DNA of 64,000 nucleotides from Hahellaceae bacterium (lineage in GTDB: Bacteria; Pseudomonadota; Gammaproteobacteria; Pseudomonadales; Oleiphilaceae). The stretch is taken from assembly GCA_024234505.1 (NCBI GenBank), contig JACKOD010000002.1, forward strand, positions 682,001 to 746,000. The letters run 5' to 3'. The translations under genes were made by a program, and so were the position numbers. The number at the start of each line of letters is the position of its first letter. Position 1 is the first letter of the stretch. The notes beneath the pieces were generated by a model. That model was not told the DNA's origin. It searched no databases and worked only from the letters and a program-made list of their open reading frames with translations. Shown in pieces: positions 52,701 to 61,364 of the stretch.

Positions 52701-55136
52701 CTGATTCTGGATTACGGTAAGAGCGATGTCGCCGCCATTCAGTTGGTACTTTATGCCTGTCTGTGTTTGCGTGCCGACAATAAATTCAAGGCGGCGGTGT
52801 TGCAGGGTGGACAAGCCAAACAGTTAGCCGACAGTTATCGGCCCTGTCGCGAAATCGCCAATGTCTATAGTTTATTGGGCGCGACGCTGTTTTTCTTTAA
52901 TGCGCCGTTTAGCGAATGTATCGCTATGAATAGGCGAGGGGTGCAACTGGGCACTGAAAATGGTGAGATTGCCCGCGCCACCATGAGTTGCTGCAATGCG
53001 CTGTTTGCCATGATCTCGCAGGGGTGGCGCTTGCCGGTGATAGAGCACGAAGCGGAGCAGGCCGAAAATCTGGTGTTAAAAAATCAGGTGTTTCACCCGG
53101 GATCAAAAATTATTCATCAGTATGTCTGCGCGTTGCAGGGTAGAGACGCGGATACAATGGCCTTGAGTGATCGCCGGTTTGACGGTGATTTTTTACACAA
53201 GTTGATGCACAGTTTTCACATAGGCTATCTGCTGCATTACCGTAGCATGTTGGCCTTCTGGTCGGGCGACGCCGAGGATGCATTAATGTGGGTTCGTCGG
53301 ACACAGACACGGGCCAGCGAGTTTTCTCTCAATAGTTTTACCATTGATCATGTATTTTTTTATGGCCTGTTGCTGGTGCAGCAGGCTGGCCCGTTGTCGG
53401 ACGAGGATGTGGCAGCGGTTACGCAGTGTTTGCAGCAGTTGAGTGAGTTTCGGGCTGTGTATCCGGTCAATTTTGCCCATCTGCACCTCTTGCTTTCGGC
53501 GGAATTTGCCCGGGTGCAGGGACAGGAGAGTATCCGGGTATGTGCTTTGTATCGGGATGCCATGGAGGCCGCCCGGCAGCACGGCTTTCTTCACCTGGAG
53601 GCGTTGGCGAATGAGCTTTTTGGCCGCTATTGGTTGATGGCCGGATTCGACGGACTGGCGGCACCGCTGCTTCGCGAGGCGATGCATCTCTATCGCCAGT
53701 GGGGTTGTCTGGTTCGGGTGAATTGGTTGCGTACCTGTTATGAAGGGGTCTTGCCTTCGCTGGAAGTGAAACGTACCTATAGTCTGACCCAGAGCGAAAG
53801 CCGGGTCAGCCAGCACAATCAGGTACTGGATATGGCGTCGGTTATGAAATCGGCACAGGTCATTTCCGGCGAGCTGAAACTCAGTCGTCTGTCGGCAAAA
53901 GTGCTGGCGGTGATCGTGGAAAGTGCCGGAGCGACCTCGGCCGGGTTGGTGATCGATCAGCAAGGGGTGGCCTATGTGGTTGCCCGGGTGAGCGAAGATG
54001 AACATTTGACGACGTTCGAGTCCCCGATATTGTTGGATGAAAGTGAAAATCTGCCCGTGAATATTATTCGCTATGTGCTCAATAGCGACGAAGCGGTAAA
54101 TATCGGAGACGTCATGACCACCCGGACGTTTGCCAATGATCCCTATTTGTTAAAACACCAGCCACGAGCGGTATTGTGTTTGCCGATTGAATATCGGGAT
54201 AAGGTCTTCGGTGCCTTGTATCTGGAAAATAGCTTAACCATTGACGCCTTTACGCCTGACAGACTAGACGTTATCAATCTGTTATTGGCACAAGCCGCTA
54301 TCTCGTATGACAACGCTCAACTGTTCAACGAAGTGAGTCAGCTAAACCAGACGCTTGAGGACAAGGTTGAGCAACGTACGCGGGACTTGAATCGGGCTGT
54401 TAAGAATCTGGAACTGGTGAATGAAGAACTGAACTCGTTCAGTTACAGCGTGTCGCACGATCTGCGCGCGCCCTTACGCGGTATCAGTGGCTTTAGCCGG
54501 ATGCTGGAAGAAGATTACAGCGAGGTGCTGGACGAGGATGGTAAAGACCTGATCGGCAGGATTGTCCGCAATGTCGTTAAAATGCAAGAGCTGATTGAAG
54601 GGTTACTCACGCTCTCTCGTGTGCAGCGCAAAGAATTGGAGAAGGAGTCGGTGGACTTATCCTCCATGGTGAGTGATCTCTTTACCGAAATGCAAAGCCG
54701 TTTCCCTGAACAGAAGGTGGTTGCCCGTTATGCGGGTCACTGTACAGTGCAGGGTGACAAGCGGATGCTGTACTCGGCCCTGGAAAATCTGATCAACAAT
54801 GCCTGGAAATATTCCTCCAAAACCGGGCAGTCCTTTGTTGAGTTCGGGCAGCGGGTGATTCAGAACGATAGCGATATTCCTGAAGGCGTGGGTCATCGCC
54901 CTGACCAGTTAATGCCCGGGTCGTCGATCTATTTTATTAAAGACAATGGTGCCGGTTTCGATATGAGTCGGGCAGTCAAACTGTTCGGTACCTTTCAGCG
55001 TTTGCACAGCGACAATGACTTTGCCGGAACGGGGGTGGGGCTCGCCACGGTAAAAAGGATTATTGAAAAACATGGAGGGTACATCTGGGCCAGTGCCAAA
55101 CCCGGTGAAGGGGCCACCTTTTATTTTGTGTTGTAA
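49791..55136 (+). CDS. Giant kinase paralogue 4: Ser/Thr kinase - ATPase - GAF - histidine kinase
   Basis: The product has 1,781 residues from TTG 49791 (LNVTVPGYRILETLF), with AGGGGTGAAG just upstream. The kinase domain is intact (VVLKQL, HKDLHPGN with Asp 147, DFG with Asp 166). Walker A is GHSGIGKSAL and Walker B LVLFIDDIQWAD. GAF and the histidine kinase follow (SVSHDLRAPLRGIS, ENLINNAWKYS, KDNGAGFDM, GTGVGLATVKRI). It is the last of the tandem series and ends about 65 bp before the convergent dctM stop. It shares the block of conserved motifs LDMASVMKSAQ and CRFLHDRMLQAAYQSL with the other copies. Confidence 0.93.
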   Translation: MNVTVPGYRILETLFCSEHTLVVRAERERDNVPVVLKQLCDDFPDPGKISRFLFGYEVAAKFDHPNITKNLDWLGVRRNGDLVEITGEGLGTCKPTIVMEDQGGVDLYAYLKHFENERLPVDIFLTIAVQLAEALSVIHYQQVIHKDLHPGNVLINPNTRLTQITDFGLASLLSREQPVLHAPERLEGVLEYLSPEQTGRMNRALDYRSDFYTLGCTLYHLLTGRPPFRAKDALGVVHAHIARAQVPVSVYRPDVPAVLSDIIDKLLMKTAEDRYQSALGLKKDLDKVYLALAMNKPVPEFPLGMDDISDRLQVPQKLYGRDDEVQILMQRFFQAAGGKPKMLALSGHSGIGKSALVYEVHKPIAAYNGLFCAGKFDQFQKNVPYSALQLALKTWIQSMLSLSEAHRQHKRNEVLNALGANARVLIDFMPDFAWVLGELPPVAQLGADETQNRVHLVFQKLIKAITHEHPLVLFIDDIQWADLGTLNLLPQLLDEDLCRLLIIVAYRDNEVGARHPAMQMFKQIEQSPRLGDSLSLVSLGPLDQSHVAELLSDALHRPTGELNALVNLVYAKTAGNPFFISEFLKALYTENLLNFDLACQRWRWSISEIEDKGITDNVVDLMLTKMAKLPEDTQAMIQLAACVGSRFNLEMLARVAEQPLAKVTRILWPALRDGVLIQDGGDWYLGMVQPRGEKTIVDRVSSARVSQFSPVSPQCRFLHDRMLQAAYQSLPTAQRQQIHLNVGRLLLKGESVAELSDEACFAIVEQLNQARPLIDHPDEKHSLSLLNLRAARQAWAASVWSAAVDYSDIGLSLLPADHWQSDYDTSEQLFTLKAECEYLVGHHEVSERYYDELFRHLQDDLQRAEICTVRMVQAIGHGQWARGLALGKQGLGYVGLSLPPEQHLAEAAAQEEAYLMAHTRDGVIDNVMALPDMDDPKLLVAMRILPNLNACAVIINDKRLGKYCVYKGCNLILDYGKSDVAAIQLVLYACLCLRADNKFKAAVLQGGQAKQLADSYRPCREIANVYSLLGATLFFFNAPFSECIAMNRRGVQLGTENGEIARATMSCCNALFAMISQGWRLPVIEHEAEQAENLVLKNQVFHPGSKIIHQYVCALQGRDADTMALSDRRFDGDFLHKLMHSFHIGYLLHYRSMLAFWSGDAEDALMWVRRTQTRASEFSLNSFTIDHVFFYGLLLVQQAGPLSDEDVAAVTQCLQQLSEFRAVYPVNFAHLHLLLSAEFARVQGQESIRVCALYRDAMEAARQHGFLHLEALANELFGRYWLMAGFDGLAAPLLREAMHLYRQWGCLVRVNWLRTCYEGVLPSLEVKRTYSLTQSESRVSQHNQVLDMASVMKSAQVISGELKLSRLSAKVLAVIVESAGATSAGLVIDQQGVAYVVARVSEDEHLTTFESPILLDESENLPVNIIRYVLNSDEAVNIGDVMTTRTFANDPYLLKHQPRAVLCLPIEYRDKVFGALYLENSLTIDAFTPDRLDVINLLLAQAAISYDNAQLFNEVSQLNQTLEDKVEQRTRDLNRAVKNLELVNEELNSFSYSVSHDLRAPLRGISGFSRMLEEDYSEVLDEDGKDLIGRIVRNVVKMQELIEGLLTLSRVQRKELEKESVDLSSMVSDLFTEMQSRFPEQKVVARYAGHCTVQGDKRMLYSALENLINNAWKYSSKTGQSFVEFGQRVIQNDSDIPEGVGHRPDQLMPGSSIYFIKDNGAGFDMSRAVKLFGTFQRLHSDNDFAGTGVGLATVKRIIEKHGGYIWASAKPGEGATFYFVL

Positions 55137-55203
55137 TGCGTGCCAAGTGGCTGAACAGAGCGTTTCCGGGTAAGCGCCATGAGTGGTAACGCTTCGTGCC
55201 CGT

Positions 55204-56505
55204 TTACTTCATCTGCGCCGGTAGCCATAACGCCAGCGAGGGAAAAGCAATCAGTAATGCCACCATAAACAGCGTCAGTGCAACAAAAGGCAGCGTTCCG
55301 TAAAAAATTTCTGTCAGCGAAATTTCCGGGTTGATGCGCTTTAGCAGAAAAACATGAATCCCTACCGGCGGTGTGATGAGTGAGAGTTCGATCATCAGCA
55401 CGATAAATATCCCGAACCAGACCGGGTCAAACCCTTGGGCAAGGATCAGCGGAAATGCAAAAGGCAGGGTGAGTATAATCATGCCAAAGGTATCGAGTAT
55501 GGCACCCAGCAGCAGATACATAAGCACCAGCGCGGTGATGATCCAATAACGTGACACCTGCAGGGTCGCGATTTGATCGATCAGTATCTGGGTGATTTCG
55601 GTCTGGGCCAGAAAGCGGCTGAAGAACATGCCTCCCAGTAGCAGGGTGAAGATGTTGGCGCTGAGCAAGGCGCTCTGGCTGAGGCTTTCTTTAAAGGCCT
55701 TCAGGCTGAGTTTGCCTTTGATCAAGGCCGCGATCAGTACGCCGCAAACGCCCAGTGCCGCCGCCTCGGTCGGGGTGGCAACACCGCTGTACATGCATCC
55801 CAGAATGCCGATCAGTATGGATAATATCGGCAGTAAATATCGGATGGCGTGTATTTTCTCTTTAAGCGTGCTGGGCGTTCCCTTGGGGGCGAGCGTGGGG
55901 TTCAGTTTACATCGAATCAGCACATAAGCCGCAAAGAGCAGCGTCAGCAGTAAGCCGGGAAAGATGGCCGCCATGAATAAATCCCCTAGCGAGGTTTCTG
56001 TCCAGGCGCTGTAAAAAACCAGAGGAATACTGGGTGGAATCATAATGGCCAATACGCCCGCCGAGGCGACGGAGCCCGCCGCAAGGGAGGGGGCATAGTG
56101 ATAGCGCTTCATTTCCGGCATCATCATTTGGCCCATGGCCATGACGGTGGCCATACTGGAGCCGGTAATGGCGCCAAAACTGGCTGAGCTGAGGATGGAA
56201 CTTACCGCCAGTCCGCCCCGCACTTGGCCTGTCCAGGTTTGAAAGCCCCGGTACAAGTCTTGCCCCAGTTGCCCTGCCGAGGCCAATTGGCCCATCCAGA
56301 TAAACAGCGGCAGTGCAATGAGCAGGAAGCTGTTGGCGACCTCCCAGATCAAGAGTTGGAATTGCACCAGCGTAGGGTCCAGTCCTTGAAAGCTGACATT
56401 GCCGACAAATCCTATGAGCACCAGCGCAATCGCGATGGGGACACGTAAAAAAATAAGCAGCAGTAGCAGGCTAATGGCAAGCAGACCAATGAATGCATGA
56501 CTCAT
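55204..56505 (-). CDS. dctM: TRAP transporter large membrane subunit, DctM family
   Basis: The 433-residue protein has about 12 hydrophobic segments and typical DctM stretches: VPIAIALVLIGFVGN, GAITGSSMATVMAMGQMMMPEM, PPSIPLVFYSAW, GVATPTEAAALGVCGVL and LITPPVGIHVFLLK. It forms the sodium-coupled permease core with DctQ. The start overlaps the dctQ stop by four bases. The solute receptor dctP is missing here and lies at 28-29 kb. Confidence 0.94.
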   Translation of the reverse strand: MSHAFIGLLAISLLLLLIFLRVPIAIALVLIGFVGNVSFQGLDPTLVQFQLLIWEVANSFLLIALPLFIWMGQLASAGQLGQDLYRGFQTWTGQVRGGLAVSSILSSASFGAITGSSMATVMAMGQMMMPEMKRYHYAPSLAAGSVASAGVLAIMIPPSIPLVFYSAWTETSLGDLFMAAIFPGLLLTLLFAAYVLIRCKLNPTLAPKGTPSTLKEKIHAIRYLLPILSILIGILGCMYSGVATPTEAAALGVCGVLIAALIKGKLSLKAFKESLSQSALLSANIFTLLLGGMFFSRFLAQTEITQILIDQIATLQVSRYWIITALVLMYLLLGAILDTFGMIILTLPFAFPLILAQGFDPVWFGIFIVLMIELSLITPPVGIHVFLLKRINPEISLTEIFYGTLPFVALTLFMVALLIAFPSLALWLPAQMK

Positions 56506-57032
56506 GGGGCAGGCAGTACCTCGTTAAAAAGCTTCAGCCCGGCTTGTAACGCCATAAGTACCCCGCTGCTGCAAATAAAGGCCGAGAGTGGCCAGTAAGG
56601 AATGGGCAGGGTGGTGGCCTGTTCTTCAAACTCGTACATTTCAAGCGCGGAAAGATAGCCCTGCCAGGCAACAAGTACGGCAAAGGCCAGTATGGCCAGC
56701 CAGGCCAGCAGGTTGAGTCCTCGCTGTGCGATTCGCCCGAGTTTCAAGTAGAGGAGGTCTATTTGCAGAAAATCCCGACGCCGGACATTGTGCGGCAGCT
56801 CCAGAAAAAACAGGCAAATGAGCAGCAGGCCAAGGAACTCGTGAGCCCAGCTCAGCGGCGAATTTAAAAAAGTACGCAGGGCGATATCTGTCAGCACCGT
56901 CAGTACCAGTACCGGGAAAACAATCCAGAGATTGAGTTGGTGCAGGCCTGCAATAGCGTAACCCAAACCGCAATCCAGCCATCGGCTGCCAAGCGTCAGA
57001 CTTTTTATCAGCGAGGACAACATTTTTCGCAC
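56502..57032 (-). CDS. dctQ: TRAP transporter small membrane subunit, DctQ family
   Basis: The 176-residue product from GTG 57032 (ATG 57023 is an alternative) has four membrane segments. The DctQ pattern is seen in SWAHEFLGLLLICLFFLELPHNVRRRDFLQIDLLY and the closing LPIPYWPLSAFICSSGVLMALQAG. It starts nine bases after the stop of the receiver-GGDEF-EAL gene, so transporter and signalling genes appear to share one transcript. Confidence 0.9.
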   Translation of the reverse strand: MRKMLSSLIKSLTLGSRWLDCGLGYAIAGLHQLNLWIVFPVLVLTVLTDIALRTFLNSPLSWAHEFLGLLLICLFFLELPHNVRRRDFLQIDLLYLKLGRIAQRGLNLLAWLAILAFAVLVAWQGYLSALEMYEFEEQATTLPIPYWPLSAFICSSGVLMALQAGLKLFNEVLPAP

Positions 57033-57040
57033 ATAGCAGA

Positions 57041-58756
57041 TTAAACGTGTATGGTCGGCAGCGGACCCGGCTTGACGATGCCGAAACCTTGGGCAAAATC
57101 GACGCCGATCTCGACCAGCGCCTGACGAATTTCGTCGTTTTCCACAAACTCGGCCACCGTCAGCAGACCGGTAGCATGAGCAATATTGTTGCAGGCCTCT
57201 ACAATGCCCCGGTCGATCGGGTTCTGAAGCATGTTCAATACAAAGCTGCCGTCGATTTTCAGGTAGTCCACGGGAATGGTTTTGAGATAATCGAAAGAAC
57301 TCAGGCCCACCCCGAAATCATCCAGGGCAAACTTGAAGCCACGCTGGCGGATTTCACTGATAAACTCCACGGCTTTGACAAGGTTGGCAATGGCGGCAGT
57401 TTCAGTGATTTCCAGACAAATCATGTGCGGGGGAATCTGAAATTGTTTCTGCAGACGCTTGATGTCTTCGAAAAATGACTCGTCGCTCAAGGTCGAGCCC
57501 GACAAATTGATAAAGTAGGTTCCCTCACCCTTTTGATTCAACCCACTTTGGTTCAGGTATTCGAAGACGTGACGAATGACCCAGCGGTCGATGAGCGGCA
57601 TCAGGTTGTAGCGTTCGGCAGCCGGAATAAACTCACCCGGCCCGATAATCTTGCCATTGTCGTTCATTCGCAACAAGAATTCGGTATGGGGGCCGACGCT
57701 GCGCTGGAGATTTGCCATGGGCTGGTGGTACAGCACAAACTGATTTGTTTCTGCCGCTTGCTGAATTTTGGGTGCCCAGAGCATTTCGCCTCGACGCCGG
57801 GTGTATTCTGCATCGTCGGGAGAAAATAATACGATGCTACCGGGGCCCTGGTCTTTTGCTGCGTAACAGGCAATATCGGCGCAACTGAGCAGGGTCTGAT
57901 GATCTTGGGCATTGGCGTTGATTTCGACCATGCCGATACTGAGGGTAATTTCATGGCTTTCGCCGGCCCAGATAAAGCGGCTGTTCTTAACCGCATCGGA
58001 TATTTTTCGGGCCAGAGTCAGCGCATATTCTTGATGACACTGTTCCAGCAGAATGCCAAATTCGTCACCACTCAGACGGGCCAGAATATCCCGTTCACGC
58101 AAACAGGATTTCAGTATGGCGGTGATTTTTACTAGTAACTCGTCACCTGCGGTGTGGCCACAGGTATCGTTAAACAGTTTGAAATGGTCGAGGTCCAGAA
58201 ACATTAACAGGTGAGTTTTGCCGTTTTGGCGGGCATCTTCCACGCGTTGCTGTATGGAAACTTCAAATTCCTGACGATTAACCAAGTGCGTGAGGCTGTC
58301 GTGATAGCACAGGAACAGGTATTTTTCTTCCAGTGGCCGGTTGGATTTCTTCAGGTCATGCTGTTTCTTTTCCCGCATGACCACCGGTACCAGTCGGCTC
58401 AGATTGTCTTTCATGACGAAATCCTGAGCGCCGTTGTGCATTGCTGCTATGGCTTCCCGTTCGTCAATCTCGCCGGAAACAATAACGACCGGGAGGTCGC
58501 TGTTGGTGGTTTTGACGAGCGAAATAACATCGCGTGAACTGCATCCGACCAGGTGATGATCGGTAATGACAACGTCCCAGTCAGTCTCACCCAGCATTTC
58601 CCGCAATTCATCCAGTGTCTCGACGTGAGTATGCTCAAAGGGTAATCCTGCCTGCGTGAGGGCATGCAGCAAGAAAAATACGTCGTCTTCCGAGTCATCA
58701 ATAATGAGCAGACGGAGTAAGTCTTCTTGCATTGTCGGACGTTCAAGTTCAATCAT
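57041..58756 (-). CDS. Response regulator with GGDEF and EAL domains (c-di-GMP phosphodiesterase)
   Basis: The 571-residue protein starts with a receiver domain (about 12-135): acidic IDDSEDD, phospho-acceptor Asp in VVITDHHL, VIVSG and Lys in VMKDN. The GGDEF domain (about 155-310) has RLSGDEF in place of GGDEF and is probably weak or inactive. The EAL domain (about 325-565) has EFLLR in place of EALLR but keeps the catalytic set: Asn in FINLSG, Glu in CLEITET, DDFG, Lys in DYLKIDG and Glu in AEFVE. Net phosphodiesterase activity under receiver control is likely. Its start overlaps the upstream receiver gene by eight bases. Confidence 0.92.
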   Translation of the reverse strand: MIELERPTMQEDLLRLLIIDDSEDDVFFLLHALTQAGLPFEHTHVETLDELREMLGETDWDVVITDHHLVGCSSRDVISLVKTTNSDLPVVIVSGEIDEREAIAAMHNGAQDFVMKDNLSRLVPVVMREKKQHDLKKSNRPLEEKYLFLCYHDSLTHLVNRQEFEVSIQQRVEDARQNGKTHLLMFLDLDHFKLFNDTCGHTAGDELLVKITAILKSCLRERDILARLSGDEFGILLEQCHQEYALTLARKISDAVKNSRFIWAGESHEITLSIGMVEINANAQDHQTLLSCADIACYAAKDQGPGSIVLFSPDDAEYTRRRGEMLWAPKIQQAAETNQFVLYHQPMANLQRSVGPHTEFLLRMNDNGKIIGPGEFIPAAERYNLMPLIDRWVIRHVFEYLNQSGLNQKGEGTYFINLSGSTLSDESFFEDIKRLQKQFQIPPHMICLEITETAAIANLVKAVEFISEIRQRGFKFALDDFGVGLSSFDYLKTIPVDYLKIDGSFVLNMLQNPIDRGIVEACNNIAHATGLLTVAEFVENDEIRQALVEIGVDFAQGFGIVKPGPLPTIHV

Positions 58757-59189
58757 AGGGTGTAACGTTCATGCTCAGCCAATAGTTTTGCAGGGCGGAT
58801 ATATCGGCAAAAAATTCATTAAAGTCATAGGCCTTACGCACAAAACTGTTAGCCCCCGACCGATATCCGTCGAGAATATCACAGCGTTCGTCAGAAGAGG
58901 TAAGAATTACCGTCGGTACCATCGAGGTTTTTTCATTACTTTTGATGCGTTTAAGTACTTCAAGACCATGGATTTTGGGCATGTTCAGATCGAGAAAGAT
59001 CACCCGGGGAACATCGCGGGCATCGCGATCACTGTAACTCCCCTCGGCAAACAGATAGTCCAGCGCCTCTTGTCCGTCACGGGCAACGACAATATCTTCA
59101 AGGCGCACGCCTGCGCGTTTAAAGGCGACCAGGGCGAGCTCCTCCTCATCCGGGTTGTCCTCGACAAGCAATATGGTACTTTTTCTCAC
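58749..59189 (-). CDS. Stand-alone response regulator (Rcp1/CheY-like)
   Basis: This 146-residue single receiver domain has the acidic pocket VEDNPDEEE, phospho-acceptor Asp in VIFLDLNMPKI, Thr/Ser in ILTSSDE and Lys in FVRKAYDF. The segment VVARDGQEALDYLF is typical of Rcp1-like receivers, which usually serve histidine kinases with the SVSHDLRAPLR H-box. That is the same H-box as the giant kinases across the convergent junction. It is the first gene of the operon that continues through the GGDEF-EAL protein into dctQM. No output domain is present. Confidence 0.92.
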   Translation of the reverse strand: MRKSTILLVEDNPDEEELALVAFKRAGVRLEDIVVARDGQEALDYLFAEGSYSDRDARDVPRVIFLDLNMPKIHGLEVLKRIKSNEKTSMVPTVILTSSDERCDILDGYRSGANSFVRKAYDFNEFFADISALQNYWLSMNVTPYD

Positions 59190-59388
59190 AGCGTAGTCCT
59201 CTTTCTCTACATGGTTTCAGCATAGTTGGTTCTTTTTACTTTGTCTCAGTCTGTGTGGTGAATTCCTGCAGGAGCCTCAATGAGCAATATAAAAAAGCTA
59301 ACAGGGACGGGTGCATATTGGGTTGGATATATTAAGCGTTTTCTATTAGATTACTGTTTTTATATACAGCCTTGCGTGAGTGTTTGTC

Positions 59389-61344
59389 TTGAAACTTTAC
59401 ATAGCCGAGAAGCCCAGCCTGGGGAGGGCCATCGCCGATGCTTTACCTAAGCCGCACAAGCGTTGTGAGGGTTATATTCAGACAGGCAATGGAGATTGTG
59501 TCAGCTGGTGCATTGGTCATTTGCTGGAACAAGCCGAACCGGAAGCCTACGATGGCGCTTACAAACAGTGGCGTGCCGAGCATCTACCGATTGTGCCGCA
59601 ACAATGGCAGCTGCGCGCAAAAGCGTCCACGAAGAAACAACTCGGGGTGCTCCGGCAGTTGGTGAAGCAGGCTCAGCTGATTGTGCATGCCGGTGACCCG
59701 GATCGGGAGGGGCAGTTGCTGGTCGACGAGGTGATCGATTTTCTGAAAGTCTCGGGTGCGAAGCGGCAGCAGATACAGCGTTGCCTGATCAGTGACCTTA
59801 ACCTGCCCGCCGTGCAAAAGGCGCTGGCGAATTTACGTGATAATCGCGAGTTTATTCCACTGGCAACCTCGGCGCTGGCCCGCGCACGTGCCGACTGGCT
59901 GTACGGGATTAATATGACCCGCGCCTATACCTTGCAGGGTCGCAAAGTCGGGTATCAGGGGGTGCTCTCGGTCGGCCGGGTACAGACGCCCTTGCTTGGG
60001 CTGGTGGTGCGTCGTGATGAGGCGATCGAGGCGTTTGTCAGCAAGCCTTATTTTGAAGTGGTGGCGCATTTATTGACCGGAAAAGGTGAAGGGCTAAAAG
60101 CCCAGTGGGTGCCCAGCGAAGCCTGTCTGCCGTATCAGGACGACGAAGGCCGCGTGCTTTCCAAAGCGTTGGCGGAGAATGTGGTGCGTCGCATTACCGG
60201 TCAGCCTGCCGAGGTGACGGCGCTGAGCCAGACGCCCAAGTCTCAGGCGGCACCGTTGCCGTTTAACCTGTCTGCGCTGCAAATCGACGCGGCCCGTAAA
60301 TATGGTATGAGCGCACAGCAGGTGCTGGATCTGGCGCAACAGCTTTACGAGCGTCACAAGCTGATTACCTATCCGCGCTCGGATTGCCGCTACTTGCCCG
60401 AAGAGCATTTTCAGCAGCGCAGTCAGGTGCTTGCCGCCGTTGCCCAAACCTGTTCCGCGTTGGCGGCGGCCTGTCAGAATGCCGATACTGCGCTACGTAG
60501 CAAAGCCTGGAACGACAGCAAGGTGGATGCCCATCACGCGATTATCCCCACCGCCCGGTCGGGCCACGCGGCGGCGTTGTCTGATCACGAACGCAAGTTG
60601 TACGAACTGATTGCGCGGAACTATCTCGCCCAGTTTTATCCGGCGTATCGTTATCTGGAAACCAAAGCTGAATTTCGTATTGCCGGTGGCCTGTTTCGTG
60701 CCCAGGCTCGGCAAACCCAGGAGTGGGGCTGGAAGCAGTTGTGGGGCAAAACCGAACCGCAGGTTGACGACGAACCGGAATTGCCGCCTTTAAAAGTAGG
60801 CGATCAACTGACGTGTGAACGCGGTGAGCTGTTAGAAAAGCACACACAACCGCCGTTACCCTTTAGCGATGCCACCTTGCTGGCCGCCATGACGGGTATT
60901 GCCCGCTACGTCAGTGACCCTGAATTGCGTAAAGTACTGCGCGAAACCGACGGACTGGGCACCGAAGCGACCCGCGCCGGGATTATCGAATTATTGTTTA
61001 AACGCGGTTTTTTGCAGCGACAGGGTAAAAACATTCGCGCCACCGAAGCGGGCAAGGGACTTATCGCCAGCTTGCCGGATGTGGCGGTGTTGCCGGATAT
61101 GACGGCGCGCTGGGAGCGGTTGTTAAATGCCATCAGCTTGCGGGAAGAAAACTATCGCGGGTTTATGGGGCCGTTAGAACAACAGCTGCAGGGGCTGATT
61201 CAACAGAGTCAGCAACATTTGCCCCATGCGCTAAGTGGGGTGGCTGCGAATAAGCCCGCATCGAAACGGCGTAAAAGCGGGTATCGGAAAGTAGCGCCAA
61301 AATCCAATACAGGGCGCCAGCGGGCGGGTGCAAAAATCGAATAA
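59389..61344 (+). CDS. topB: DNA topoisomerase III
   Basis: The best start is TTG 59389 (LKLYIAEKPSLGRAIADALP), matching the usual TopB N-terminus; GTG 59380 adds three residues. The 651-residue protein has the Toprim motifs (YIAEKPS with Glu, HAGDPDREGQLLVDE). The type IA core contains ARARADWLYGINMTRAYT, GYQGVLSVGRVQTP and the active-site Tyr in LITYPRSDCRYLPEEHF. GLGTEATRAGIIELLFKRGFL follows. The tail is short and basic, without zinc fingers. TopB decatenates replication intermediates in the cytoplasm. Confidence 0.97.
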   Translation: MKLYIAEKPSLGRAIADALPKPHKRCEGYIQTGNGDCVSWCIGHLLEQAEPEAYDGAYKQWRAEHLPIVPQQWQLRAKASTKKQLGVLRQLVKQAQLIVHAGDPDREGQLLVDEVIDFLKVSGAKRQQIQRCLISDLNLPAVQKALANLRDNREFIPLATSALARARADWLYGINMTRAYTLQGRKVGYQGVLSVGRVQTPLLGLVVRRDEAIEAFVSKPYFEVVAHLLTGKGEGLKAQWVPSEACLPYQDDEGRVLSKALAENVVRRITGQPAEVTALSQTPKSQAAPLPFNLSALQIDAARKYGMSAQQVLDLAQQLYERHKLITYPRSDCRYLPEEHFQQRSQVLAAVAQTCSALAAACQNADTALRSKAWNDSKVDAHHAIIPTARSGHAAALSDHERKLYELIARNYLAQFYPAYRYLETKAEFRIAGGLFRAQARQTQEWGWKQLWGKTEPQVDDEPELPPLKVGDQLTCERGELLEKHTQPPLPFSDATLLAAMTGIARYVSDPELRKVLRETDGLGTEATRAGIIELLFKRGFLQRQGKNIRATEAGKGLIASLPDVAVLPDMTARWERLLNAISLREENYRGFMGPLEQQLQGLIQQSQQHLPHALSGVAANKPASKRRKSGYRKVAPKSNTGRQRAGAKIE

Positions 61345-61364
61345 TGCGGCATCGGCCAGCGCGG

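Noticed and set aside
53283..54005. 240-codon open frame on the minus strand inside giant kinase 4
   Set aside because: It lies wholly within the coding region of the kinase, shows no recognisable domain and has biased composition (His, Gln, Arg) typical of antisense shadow frames. Similar shadows in the other kinases were rejected too.
54740..54755. CACTGTACAGTG palindrome as an operator
   Set aside because: It lies deep in the coding sequence of giant kinase 4, in a variable stretch, and is most simply coincidental.
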